Positions 38,171 through 46,322 of a stretch of 64,000 bases of DNA are shown here, in pieces. Under the pieces are notes generated by a model. It was not told the origin of the DNA and ran no database searches. It saw only the letters and a program-made list of their open reading frames with translations. Made by a program: the position numbers and the translations under genes. The stretch is from Demequina sp. NBRC 110054 (GTDB lineage: Bacteria; Actinomycetota; Actinomycetes; Actinomycetales; Demequinaceae): the NCBI RefSeq assembly GCF_002090115.1, contig NZ_BBRK01000005.1:1-64000 (forward strand), in the 5' to 3' direction. Each line of letters begins with the position of its first letter. The first letter of the stretch is position 1.

Positions 38171-39373
38171 ATGCGAGCAGACCTCCTCACACGCGAATAT
38201 CCGCCCTTCGTCTACGGAGGCGCCGGCGTCCATGTCAACGAGCTTGCGGCGGTGCTCCGCAGTCGCATCGACGTCCGGGTGCGGGCCTTCGACGGACCCC
38301 GCGACGAGCCCGGGGTGACGGGATACACCGCACTCGGCGGCGGCGTCGGGGACGCCTCGCTCGACGTGCTCGCGCACAACCTGCCGATGGCGAAGGACTG
38401 CGAGGGCGCCGACCTGGTCCACTCGCACACCTGGTACGCCAACATGGCGGGGCACCTCGCGAAGACGCTGCACGGCGTCCCGCACGTGCTCTCGGCGCAC
38501 TCGCTCGAGCCGCTTCGCCCCTGGAAGGCGGAGCAGCTGGGCGGCGGCTACCGCGTGTCGAGCTGGATCGAGAAGACCGCCTACGAGGCCGCCGACGCGA
38601 TCATCGCCGTGAGCGCGGGCATGCGCGCCGATGTCCTGCGCTGCTACCCGGACGTCGACCCGTCGAAGGTGCATGTCATCCACAACGGCATCGACGTGGA
38701 CGGCTGGGCCGCTCCGAGCACCGACGAGGCGCGCGCCGCGGCCGACGCCGTGGTCGCGCGCTACGGCATCGACCCGACGCGCCCGGCGATCGTGTTCGTC
38801 GGCCGCATCACGCGCCAGAAGGGCCTGCCCTACTTCCTGAAGGCCGTCGAGCAGCTGCCGAAGGACATCCAGGTGGTGCTGTGCGCGGGTGCCCCCGACA
38901 CCAAGGAGATCGCGGCCGAGGTCTCGGGCGCGGTGGAGAAGCTGCAGTCCGAGCGCGACGGCGTCGTGTGGATCGAGCAGATGCTTCCCCGGCCCGAGCT
39001 CGTCGCCGTGCTCGACGCGTGCACCGCGTTCGTCTGCCCGAGCGTCTACGAGCCGCTCGGCATCGTGAATCTCGAGGCCATGGCCGTCGGCCTGCCCGTG
39101 GTCGCGACCGCGACCGGAGGCATTCCGGAGGTCGTCGTGCCGGGGGAGACCGGCTCGCTCGTCGAGATCGAGCAGATGCAGGACGGCACCGGCACGCCCC
39201 TTGATCCGGACGGCTTCGCGGCGGATCTGGCTGCGGCGCTTACGGACATGGTGTCCGACGGTGAGCGCGCCGCCGCGTTCGGCGCGGCCGGACGGGCGCG
39301 CGCCGCGGAGCACTTCTCCTGGGAGGCGATCGGGGACCGGACGCTCGCCCTCTACGACTCCGTCCTCGGATAG
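38171..39373 (+). CDS. glgA: Glycogen synthase / maltose-1-phosphate synthase (GT4)
   Basis: 400 residues from the ATG at 38171; a GTG at 38162 lies within the promoter. GT-B fold with [11 protein letters not shown] at the N terminus, VGRITRQKG in the middle and the acidic EX7E motif in [17 protein letters not shown]. Length and GT4 character match actinobacterial GlgA, called GlgM in mycobacteria, where it uses ADP-glucose to make maltose 1-phosphate. The stop codon is part of the next gene's -10 box. Confidence 0.92.
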   Translation: MRADLLTREYPPFVYGGAGVHVNELAAVLRSRIDVRVRAFDGPRDEPGVTGYTALGGGVGDASLDVLAHNLPMAKDCEGADLVHSHTWYANMAGHLAKTLHGVPHVLSAHSLEPLRPWKAEQLGGGYRVSSWIEKTAYEAADAIIAVSAGMRADVLRCYPDVDPSKVHVIHNGIDVDGWAAPSTDEARAAADAVVARYGIDPTRPAIVFVGRITRQKGLPYFLKAVEQLPKDIQVVLCAGAPDTKEIAAEVSGAVEKLQSERDGVVWIEQMLPRPELVAVLDACTAFVCPSVYEPLGIVNLEAMAVGLPVVATATGGIPEVVVPGETGSLVEIEQMQDGTGTPLDPDGFAADLAAALTDMVSDGERAAAFGAAGRARAAEHFSWEAIGDRTLALYDSVLG

Positions 39374-39376
39374 GCT
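39371..39376 (+). promoter_or_regulatory. Putative -10 box (TAGGCT) that includes the glgA stop codon
   Basis: TAGGCT begins with the TAG stop of glgA and ends 7 bases before the ATG at 39384, predicting a leaderless ABC ATPase mRNA. Confidence 0.45.
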
Positions 39377-39383
39377 CGCCCCC

Positions 39384-40169
39384 ATGACCACCGTGCTCGA
39401 GATGAGCGGCGTGCAGCTGCGCCGCGACGACAACCTGATCCTGCGCGGCGTGGACTGGACCGTGGACTCAGCGGACCGTTGGGTCCTGCTGGGCCCGAAC
39501 GGCGCGGGCAAGACCACGCTCATCACGCTCGCTTCCGCGCGGACGCACCCCTCCGAGGGCACGGTCGAGGTGCTCGGCGAGCGCCTCGGCGAGGTCGACG
39601 TCACCGACCTGCGCATCCGCGTGGGCCTGTCGAGCTCCGCGCTCGCGGACCACATCCCGCCGGGGGAGCGCGTCGAGGACGTCGTCATGACGGCCGCGCA
39701 CGGCGTCACGGGGCGTTGGCACGAGGAGTACGAGCCTGTCGACCTTGAGCGCGCCACACTGCTGCTCGAGGCGTTCGGCATGACCGGGTACAAGGACCGC
39801 GAGTTCTGGACCCTCTCCGAGGGCGAGCGCAAGCGCGTGCAGATCGCCAGGGCGCTCATGGCCGACCCCGAGCTGCTGCTGCTCGACGAGCCTGCGGCCG
39901 GCCTCGATCTCGGTGGGCGCGAGGAGCTCCTCGGCGCCCTCACGGAGCTCGCGGGCGACCGACGTTCTCCCGCGATGGTCATGGTCACGCATCATGTCGA
40001 GGAGATCCCCGTCGACTTCACCCACGCGATGCTGCTGCGCGACGGCGAGGTGATCGCCGCGGGTCCGCTCGGTGACGTGCTGACCGCGGACAACCTGTCG
40101 CGCACGTATGGCATGCCGGTCCAGGTGCAGGAGTCCGGCGGACGCTGGACCGCTCGTCGTGGCTCCTGA
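39384..40169 (+). CDS. ABC transporter ATP-binding protein (YlmA/ModF-like, soluble)
   Basis: 261 residues. Walker A GPNGAGKTT, signature LSEGERKRVQIARAL (Glu replacing the usual second Gly), Walker B LLLLDEPAAGLD, H-loop VTHHVEEI. No permease gene accompanies it. Similar stand-alone ATPases are common in actinobacteria, and their partners are unknown. The Rrf2 gene follows after 9 bases. Confidence 0.88.
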   Translation: MTTVLEMSGVQLRRDDNLILRGVDWTVDSADRWVLLGPNGAGKTTLITLASARTHPSEGTVEVLGERLGEVDVTDLRIRVGLSSSALADHIPPGERVEDVVMTAAHGVTGRWHEEYEPVDLERATLLLEAFGMTGYKDREFWTLSEGERKRVQIARALMADPELLLLDEPAAGLDLGGREELLGALTELAGDRRSPAMVMVTHHVEEIPVDFTHAMLLRDGEVIAAGPLGDVLTADNLSRTYGMPVQVQESGGRWTARRGS

Positions 40170-40178
40170 GCGTCGCCC

Positions 40179-40631
40179 ATGAGGGTCTCAGCACGCGCGG
40201 ACTACGCGATCAGGGCCACGGCCGAGCTCGCGGCAGCCGAGGGCTCGCTCACGACCGAGGCGCTCGCGGAGGCGCAGGCGATGCCTCGCAAGTTCCTCGA
40301 GGGAATCCTCACGATCCTGCGCCGCGAGGGCGTCGTGGTCTCGCAGCGCGGTCTGGGCGGCGGATATCGCCTCGCGCGGCCCGCGGAGGAGATCTCTCTC
40401 GCCGAGATCGTGCGCGCGGTGGACGGCCCGCTCGTGTTCGTGCGCGGGGAGCGGCCGTCGGAGCTGTCCTACGACGGCGCAGCCGATGACCTGCTCAAGG
40501 TGTGGGTCGCGCTGCGGGCGAGCGTGCGCGGCGTCCTGGAGAGCGTGACGGTCGCCGATCTGGCGCGTGGCGCGCTTCCCGCGACGATCACCGACCTCAT
40601 CTCGGACGAATCCGCCTGGGAGAACCCCTGA
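40179..40631 (+). CDS. Rrf2-family transcriptional regulator
   Basis: 150 residues. Typical Rrf2 start MRVSARADYAIRATAELA, helix-turn-helix at 25-50 and wing RGLGGGYRLARP. It has no cysteines, so it cannot hold an Fe-S cluster as IscR and NsrR do; this places it with CymR-like regulators that sense a metabolite or partner enzyme. Directly upstream of a TauE/SafE sulfur exporter whose promoter has a matching palindrome. Confidence 0.9.
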   Translation: MRVSARADYAIRATAELAAAEGSLTTEALAEAQAMPRKFLEGILTILRREGVVVSQRGLGGGYRLARPAEEISLAEIVRAVDGPLVFVRGERPSELSYDGAADDLLKVWVALRASVRGVLESVTVADLARGALPATITDLISDESAWENP

Positions 40632-40656
40632 TATAAACCTACTTTCTTGGTATGTA

Positions 40657-40686
40657 TTGTTTCCTACTGGGGAAGTGGGTTAATGT
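40657..40686 (+). promoter_or_regulatory. TauE/SafE promoter with operator in the spacer
   Basis: -35 TTGTTT (40657-40662), an 18-base spacer, and -10 TAATGT (40681-40686). The spacer contains CCTACT-N5-AGTGGG (40663-40679), an inverted repeat with one mismatch. A further CCTACT lies upstream near 40638. A repressor bound here would cover both promoter elements; the adjacent Rrf2 protein is the obvious candidate. Confidence 0.6.
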
Positions 40687-40740
40687 GCTCCTGACGCGCT
40701 ACTGAGCCGCATCCGCGGCCGGCGTCGGAAGGAGTTCCAC

Positions 40741-41700
40741 ATGCAGACGCTCGTCATGCTCGCTCTGGTCGGCTTCGGCGCCCAGCTCATCGACGGCAGC
40801 CTCGGCATGGGCTACGGCGTCACGTCGACCAGTCTCATGCTCGCGCTGGGTCTCAGCCCCGTCCTTGCCTCCGCGACCGTCCACATGGCTCAGGTGGGCA
40901 CGACGCTCGCCTCCGGTGCGGCGCACGCGCGCTTCGGCAATGTCGACTGGCGCGTCGTGTGGCGCGTCGGCGTCCCCGGCGCGATCGGCGCCTTCGCGGG
41001 CGCGACGTTCCTGTCGAGACTGACGACCGAGGCCGCGGGTCCGCTCATGGCGCTGCTCCTGTTCTGCCTGGGAATCTACGTCCTCGCGCGATTCACGGGC
41101 CGCAAGGTGAAGGTCGACCGTGCCGCGCGCCCCCTGCGCTCGCGCTTCCTTGCGCCGCTCGGGCTGGTCGCGGGCTTCGTCGACGCGACGGGTGGCGGCG
41201 GCTGGGGTCCGATCGGCACCCCGACCCTTCTCGCCTCGGGGCGCATGGATCCGCGCAAGGTGGTCGGGTCGATCGACACGTCCGAGTTCCTCGTCGCCCT
41301 TTCCGCCTCGGCAGGCTTCCTCGTCGGGCTCGGCACGGCCGGCATCGACTTCGCGTGGGTGCTCGTGCTGCTCGCAGGCGGACTTGTCGCCGCTCCGATC
41401 GCTGCCTACCTCGTGCGCATCGTGCCACCGCGCATGCTGGGTGCCGCGGTCGGCGGGATGATCCTTCTCACCAATGCGCGCACGCTGCTGCACGCCGAGG
41501 CGCTCGAGGCGGTGCTGCCGTACGCCTGGGCCGTGTACGCGCTCATCGTGCTCGTCTGGATCGCCGCGCTCGCGTACGCCTTGCGTGGCCACCTCACGGA
41601 CCGACGCGAGGCCGCGGAGGCGGCCCTGCGGGGCGCCGCCGAGGAGCGTGAGGGCGCCCACGAGGCCGGGCCCGTCGCTGAGCTCGTCGAGCGGCGCTGA
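40741..41700 (+). CDS. TauE/SafE (TSUP) sulfite or organosulfonate exporter
   Basis: 319 residues, about eight transmembrane helices, ATG after GGAAGGAG. LIDGSLGMGYGVTSTSLML and VDATGGGGWGPIGTPTLL are the two repeated TSUP motifs. The family exports or imports sulfite, sulfoacetate and related anions. The cysteine-free Rrf2 gene upstream suggests control by sulfur status. Confidence 0.88.
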   Translation: MQTLVMLALVGFGAQLIDGSLGMGYGVTSTSLMLALGLSPVLASATVHMAQVGTTLASGAAHARFGNVDWRVVWRVGVPGAIGAFAGATFLSRLTTEAAGPLMALLLFCLGIYVLARFTGRKVKVDRAARPLRSRFLAPLGLVAGFVDATGGGGWGPIGTPTLLASGRMDPRKVVGSIDTSEFLVALSASAGFLVGLGTAGIDFAWVLVLLAGGLVAAPIAAYLVRIVPPRMLGAAVGGMILLTNARTLLHAEALEAVLPYAWAVYALIVLVWIAALAYALRGHLTDRREAAEAALRGAAEEREGAHEAGPVAELVERR

Positions 41701-41873
41701 CCCGACCCCCGCAGACCCGCGAGGCCGGTCCCGCACGCGACAGCGCGGCGGGGCCGGCCATCGCTGTCTCCGGGGGCTGCGTGAGGCGGCATCCATCCCA
41801 GGGATGACGACCGCATCGTCCCTCGTCCGCCCGATCATCCCCGGGGCCGATGGAACGCCTCTGTCCCTCCTGC

Positions 41874-41879
41874 TAGCGT
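41874..41879 (+). promoter_or_regulatory. Putative -10 box of the NfeD-SPFH operon (TAGCGT)
   Basis: TAGCGT lies 18 bases before the ATG at 41898, with a strong GGAAGGAGG ribosome-binding site between, so this transcript would have a short leader. Confidence 0.4.
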
Positions 41880-41897
41880 GCCGGAAGGAGGTGGAAC

Positions 41898-42356
41898 ATG
41901 GATTCCATGTGGTGGTTCATCGCGGCGCTTGTGCTGGGGATCGCGGAGCTCGCGACCCTCGACCTGACGCTGCTGATGTTCGCGGGCGGCGCGCTCGCGG
42001 GTGGCATCGCGACGCTGCTGGGTGCGCCGCTGTGGGTGAGCATCGTGGTCTTCGCCGTGGTGTCGAGCGTCCTGCTGTTCGCCGTGCGACCGTTCCTGCT
42101 GCGCTCCCTGCGCAAGAAGGGGCCGGTCGCCGAGACGAACGCGGCAGGGCTCATCGGCAAGGAGGCCTACACGCTCGACGAGATCACCGAGCGGACGGGC
42201 CGCGTCAAGCTGGCGGGGGAGGTGTGGTCGGCGCGCACGCGCGACGACGCGCCCGTGATCCCGGAGGGCACCGAGGTGTCGGTGCTCGAGATCAAGGGCG
42301 CGACGGCCATCGTCGCGCAGGGGGCGGCCGACGGCGTCGCTCAGAAGGAGGAATAG
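41898..42356 (+). CDS. NfeD-family membrane protein
   Basis: 152 residues. Two or three transmembrane helices (MWWFIAALVLGIAELATLDL and LWVSIVVFAVVSSVLLFAVRPF) are followed by a C-terminal OB-fold domain (about 85-145, GLIGKEAYTLDEI). Short NfeD proteins pair with SPFH/stomatin proteins in membrane microdomains. The SPFH gene begins 4 bases downstream. Confidence 0.92.
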   Translation: MDSMWWFIAALVLGIAELATLDLTLLMFAGGALAGGIATLLGAPLWVSIVVFAVVSSVLLFAVRPFLLRSLRKKGPVAETNAAGLIGKEAYTLDEITERTGRVKLAGEVWSARTRDDAPVIPEGTEVSVLEIKGATAIVAQGAADGVAQKEE

Positions 42357-42360
42357 GGCT

Positions 42361-43440
42361 ATGGACGACTTCAACATCGTCGGACTGATCGGCATCATCG
42401 CGCTGATCGTCTTCGCGATCTTCATCATCTCGACCATCGCGAAGGCGCTGCAGATCGTGCCGCAGGCGGAGACCCGCGTCGTCGAGCGGCTCGGGCGCTA
42501 CAGCAGGACGCTCGAGGCGGGCATGCACCTGCTGGTGCCGTTCATCGACAAGGTGCGCCAGAAGGTCGACATGCGCGAGCAGGTCGTGTCCTTCCCCCCG
42601 CAGTCCGTGATCACGTCGGACAACCTGGTCGTGGAGATCGACACGGTCATCTACTTCCAGGTCAACGACTCCAAGTCGGCCGTGTACGAGATCGCCAACT
42701 ACATCGTCGGTATGCAGCAGCTCACGGTCACCACGATCCGTAACGTCATCGGAACCATGGACCTCGAGCAGACGCTGACCAGCCGCGACCAGATCAACGG
42801 TCAGCTGCGCGGCGTGCTCGACGAGGCGACCGGCAAGTGGGGCATCCGCGTCAACCGCGTGGAGCTCAAGGCGATCGAGCCGCCGATGTCCGTGAAGGAC
42901 TCGATGGAGAAGCAGATGCGCGCCGAGCGTGACCGTCGCGCCGCGATCCTCACGGCGGAGGGCGTGAAGCAGTCGCAGATCCTCACCGCCGAGGGTGAGA
43001 AGCAGTCGGCGATCCTGAAGGCCGAGGGTGAGGCGCAGTCCCGCATCCTCAAGGCCGAGGGTGAGGCGCGCGCGATCCTCCAGGTCTTCGACGCGATCCA
43101 CGAGGGCGACGCCGACTCGAAGCTGCTGTCCTACCAGTACCTGCAGATGCTCCCCGAGATCGCGCAGGGCACCAACAACCAGATGTGGTTCGTGCCGACC
43201 GAGTTCACGGGCGCCCTCAAGGCGATCTCCGCGGGCTTCGGCGGCGTCGAGGAGCCCGAGCCGCTCGAGCGTGCCGAGCGTGCCGAGAGCCGCAAGTCGC
43301 GGATCACGTCGGCCCTCGCCGACCCGCGTGCCGCGCTCGAGGAGGCCCGCCGCCAGGCCGAGGGCGTGTCCGCCGAGGCGGACAAGGCCGGCTCCGAGTC
43401 GGGCCGTCCGTTCGACCCGGACGCCGAGAAGGGCCAGTAG
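42361..43440 (+). CDS. SPFH/band 7 (stomatin/QmcA-like) protein
   Basis: 359 residues with an N-terminal transmembrane helix (8-28). The band 7 domain begins AETRVVERLGRYSRTLEAGMHLLVPF. A clear 11-residue helical repeat follows (ILTAEGVKQSQ, ILTAEGEKQSA, ILKAEGEAQSR), forming the oligomerising coiled coil. A charged tail ends the protein. Such proteins form ring-shaped membrane scaffolds with NfeD. Confidence 0.94.
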   Translation: MDDFNIVGLIGIIALIVFAIFIISTIAKALQIVPQAETRVVERLGRYSRTLEAGMHLLVPFIDKVRQKVDMREQVVSFPPQSVITSDNLVVEIDTVIYFQVNDSKSAVYEIANYIVGMQQLTVTTIRNVIGTMDLEQTLTSRDQINGQLRGVLDEATGKWGIRVNRVELKAIEPPMSVKDSMEKQMRAERDRRAAILTAEGVKQSQILTAEGEKQSAILKAEGEAQSRILKAEGEARAILQVFDAIHEGDADSKLLSYQYLQMLPEIAQGTNNQMWFVPTEFTGALKAISAGFGGVEEPEPLERAERAESRKSRITSALADPRAALEEARRQAEGVSAEADKAGSESGRPFDPDAEKGQ

Positions 43441-43450
43441 GCACTCACGA

Positions 43451-43488
43451 ACCGGGCCCCGGGAAGCCGCTGCTTCTCGGGGCCCGGT
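43451..43488. terminator. Strong terminator hairpin
   Basis: ACCGGGCCCC (43451-43460) pairs perfectly with GGGGCCCGGT (43479-43488), with a further GAAG/CTTC pairing inside. It lies between the convergent SPFH and DUF2157-like genes and probably serves both. Confidence 0.85.
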
Positions 43489-43508
43489 CGTGTGCGGGGC
43501 GGCCTGCT

Positions 43509-44522
43509 TCAGTCAGGCCGCGGCTCCCGCAGCATCCTGATCGCCACGAGGATCAGCGCGACGCCGGTGACGAGGACCGCGGACCAGGTGGCGACCGCAT
43601 TGCCCACGAGGTGCTCCATGAGCTGCGGCACGAATACGAGCAGGCCGATGCCGCCCGGGATCATGAGGGTGAGCAGCTCGCGCCTCAGTACGGCGAGCAC
43701 GAGCATGCCGACCGCGACCGTGACGCCGATGGTCAGCACGAGCCAGCGGAGGTCCTCGTCGAAGGCCACGGTGCTGATCCCGGAGACGGTCACGAGCCCG
43801 CCCGCGATGAGCGCCGGCATCGTGGGGGTCAGGACGCGCGCGATCGCGAGCGCGGTCCACGCGGCGCCCACCGAGCCGATCACGAGGCCGGGGGTGAGGC
43901 CCTCGGTCGCGTCGAGCACCTCGATCGTCGTGATCGACACCCCGAGGGCCGTGGCCAGCAGCGCGAGCTGTGCGAGTGCGCGGCGTCGCAGCACGTAGAT
44001 CGCGGCCGCGACCACCGCCGCGACGACGAACGTCCATAGCGCCGCGTTCTCGTCTCTCAGCCCCGCGGCGTCCACGAGGACCCACGAGAGCCATCCCGCG
44101 CACGCCACGGTCGCGAGCAGCAGCGCCGATGCGAGCCGCTGCGCCGCGTCCTGCGGCGAGCGCGAGGCCATGAAGCCCGAGGTGGCGACGACCGCGGTGA
44201 GCACCGCGACCAGCGCGATGCGCCCCGCGGTCGGGATCGAGGACCACGTCTGGCCCACGAGGAAGCTGATCGCGGTGATCGCGAGCACCGCACCGAGATA
44301 GCCGAGGATCTCTCCGACGAGGGCGAGGGCGCGGCTGCGACCCTCCGGGGGTGCGGGGGCGTCGGGCGCGGATGGTGCGGGCGGGGTGGCGAGGGGCAGG
44401 GCCTCCGCGGCCAGCTCTGCGTGCCCATGATCGTTCTCGTAGCGCCTGAGCGCCTCCGCGGTGGTGGCCTCCAGCAGGCCCGCCTCCACCCACTCGTCGA
44501 ACCTGTCCCGCTGCGCGATCAT
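43509..44522 (-). CDS. DUF2157-like multi-spanning membrane protein
   Basis: 337 residues. The N-terminal cytoplasmic part (1-75) has FDEWVEAGLLEATTAEALRRYE, typical of the DUF2157 opening helices, then a proline/alanine-rich linker. About ten transmembrane helices follow from residue 65 (GEILGYLGAVLAITAISFLVG). Function unknown. It is a single gene with a terminator downstream. Confidence 0.78.
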   Translation of the reverse strand: MIAQRDRFDEWVEAGLLEATTAEALRRYENDHGHAELAAEALPLATPPAPSAPDAPAPPEGRSRALALVGEILGYLGAVLAITAISFLVGQTWSSIPTAGRIALVAVLTAVVATSGFMASRSPQDAAQRLASALLLATVACAGWLSWVLVDAAGLRDENAALWTFVVAAVVAAAIYVLRRRALAQLALLATALGVSITTIEVLDATEGLTPGLVIGSVGAAWTALAIARVLTPTMPALIAGGLVTVSGISTVAFDEDLRWLVLTIGVTVAVGMLVLAVLRRELLTLMIPGGIGLLVFVPQLMEHLVGNAVATWSAVLVTGVALILVAIRMLREPRPD

Positions 44523-44617
44523 GACCGCGTCCTCTCAGCTCGGACCCTCGCGGATCCTCACCTCCAGATTACGCCCGTCGGCGCCTCGCACCCAGTGCTG
44601 ACTGGGATGATGGACGC

Positions 44618-45427
44618 ATGCCCGTCATCCCAGTCGACTCGGCCGCCGACGATCGGCTCGCCGACTATCGCGGCCTCACCGACGTCGCACTGCGCCGCAG
44701 CCTCGAGCCCGAGCGCGGCCTGTACATGGCCGAGGGCGCGAAGGTGATCTCGCGCGCGCTGGCCGCCGGCCACGAACCGCGATCCGTGCTCGTGAGCGAG
44801 CGATGGCTGGCCGGAGTGGACGAGGCTCTCGCCGCGGCGGAGACGGACGCGCCGGTATACGTCGCGCCGAGCGAGGTGCTCGAGTCGGTGACCGGCTTCC
44901 AGGTCCACCGCGGCGCCCTGGCTGCGATGCATCGTCCCGTGCTTCCGTCGGTGTCCGAGCTCGTCGCCGACGCGCGCCGCGTGGTGGTGCTCGAGGGGAT
45001 CGTCGACCACACCAACGTCGGCGCGATCTTCCGCTCCGCGGCCGGCATCGGCGCGGATGCGATCGTCGTCGCGCCCACGTGCGCGGACCCGCTGTACCGC
45101 CGCTCGGTCAAGGTATCGATGGGCACCGTGTTCCAGGTGCCGTGGACGCGCGCGGAGGAGTGGCCGGGGGATCTCGAGCGGCTGCGCGAGGCGGGCTTCG
45201 TGGTCGCGGGGCTCGCGCTCGCGGACGATGCGGTGACCCTGGACGAGTTCTCGGCGCTCGGCCACGAGCGGGTCGCGATCATGATGGGCTCGGAGGGCGA
45301 CGGGCTCTCCCGAGCAGCGCTGCGAAGCGTCGACGCGGTCGTCACGATCCCGATGGCCGGGGGAGTGGACTCGCTCAACGTCGCGGCCGCCTCGGCCGTC
45401 GCCATGTGGGAGCTGCGCGTCCGCTGA
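44618..45427 (+). CDS. TrmH/SpoU-family RNA 2'-O-methyltransferase
   Basis: 269 residues. SPOUT motifs: HTNVGAIFRSAAGIGADAI (motif 1), MGSEGDGLS (motif 2) and IPMAGGVDSLNVAAASAVAMWE (motif 3), forming the trefoil knot. An L30-like substrate-binding domain precedes them. It methylates a ribose in rRNA or tRNA; the target is not readable. Confidence 0.92.
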   Translation: MPVIPVDSAADDRLADYRGLTDVALRRSLEPERGLYMAEGAKVISRALAAGHEPRSVLVSERWLAGVDEALAAAETDAPVYVAPSEVLESVTGFQVHRGALAAMHRPVLPSVSELVADARRVVVLEGIVDHTNVGAIFRSAAGIGADAIVVAPTCADPLYRRSVKVSMGTVFQVPWTRAEEWPGDLERLREAGFVVAGLALADDAVTLDEFSALGHERVAIMMGSEGDGLSRAALRSVDAVVTIPMAGGVDSLNVAAASAVAMWELRVR

Positions 45428-45625
45428 CCGTCCTTCCGCGGGCCCGTGGCCGTCGTCCGGCGGCGCCTTCGCGGGTGCGTACATCTCTGCACGCACGTGT
45501 GACGGGTGCGGCTTCGGGGGCTGGTGGGGATCCTCCTGAGTCCCCGGTGTCACCTTCGTCCCAGGTGCGTGCAGGATTGCTCACTGCGCGCCCGTATCGC
45601 CTTCTCGGATGTCGGTCCGTCATGG

Positions 45626-45631
45626 CAGAAT
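45626..45631 (+). promoter_or_regulatory. Putative -10 box of the imuA'-imuB-dnaE2 operon (CAGAAT)
   Basis: CAGAAT ends 7 bases before the ATG at 45639, the same geometry as the other leaderless genes in the window. Its last base is the first base of the SOS box. Confidence 0.5.
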
Positions 45632-45646
45632 CGAACATATGTTCGA
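45631..45646. promoter_or_regulatory. SOS (LexA) box across the imuA' start codon
   Basis: TCGAACATATGTTCGA is a perfect 16-bp palindrome matching the actinobacterial LexA consensus TCGAAC-N4-GTTCGA. The ATG start of imuA' (45639-45641) is inside its right half. LexA bound here would block the transcription start site directly. Confidence 0.93.
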
Positions 45647-46322
45647 ACAGGCTCGTGGGGATCGTCTTGCCGCAGCCCGCGCCGCCCTCAAGGAGGTCGA
45701 GGCGCGGGTCGGAGTCGCGCGCGACGACTCGGATCGTGCGTGGCCGGTGGATCAGGCCTGGTCCGCGCTGCTTCCCGACGGGCTTCCCCGCGGCAGGGTG
45801 GTGAGCGTCTGCGGCTCCACCTCGCTGCTTCTCGCGCTCGCGGGACAGGCCTCTCAGCGGGGCGCCTGGGCGGCTGCGGTCGGCATGCCTGCAGTGGGGG
45901 TCGTCGCGGCGCGCAGGCGCGGCATCGACCTGTCCAGGCTCGCGCTCGTGCCGGAGCCCGGCGTGCAGGCGGCCGCGGTCCTCGCGCTGTGCCTCGAGGG
46001 CGTCGACGTGGTGATGACGGGCGAGCGGCTCGCGCTGTCGGAGGCGGATCGTCGGCGGCTGGCCTCGCGTGCCCGCGAGCAGGGCGCTCTGCTGCTGTCG
46101 GCCGGCCCCTGGGCGGGGGCGGAGCTGTCTCTTGACGTCGAGAGAGTGCGGTGGTCGGGACTCGGCGCGGGTGACGGGCGGCTGCGAGGGCGCGAGGCGA
46201 CCGTCGTCGTCACGGGACGGCGCGCGGGTGCGGCCAGGCGCGTGCGGATCGCACTGGATGTGGACCACGCGCTCGCGTCCTCGCGCGCCGCGGCCGCCGA
46301 GACCCGCGAGGAGGTCGCATGA
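45639..46322 (+). CDS. imuA': ImuA'-type SOS mutasome accessory protein
   Basis: 227 residues from the ATG inside the SOS box (MFEQARGDRLAAARAALKEV). It is RecA-like in overall design (VDQAWSALLPDGLPRGRVVSVCGSTSLLLALAGQASQRG) but lacks a true Walker A lysine, as ImuA' proteins do. In mycobacteria ImuA' connects the mutasome to RecA. Its stop overlaps the imuB start (ATGA). Confidence 0.88.
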   Translation: MFEQARGDRLAAARAALKEVEARVGVARDDSDRAWPVDQAWSALLPDGLPRGRVVSVCGSTSLLLALAGQASQRGAWAAAVGMPAVGVVAARRRGIDLSRLALVPEPGVQAAAVLALCLEGVDVVMTGERLALSEADRRRLASRAREQGALLLSAGPWAGAELSLDVERVRWSGLGAGDGRLRGREATVVVTGRRAGAARRVRIALDVDHALASSRAAAAETREEVA

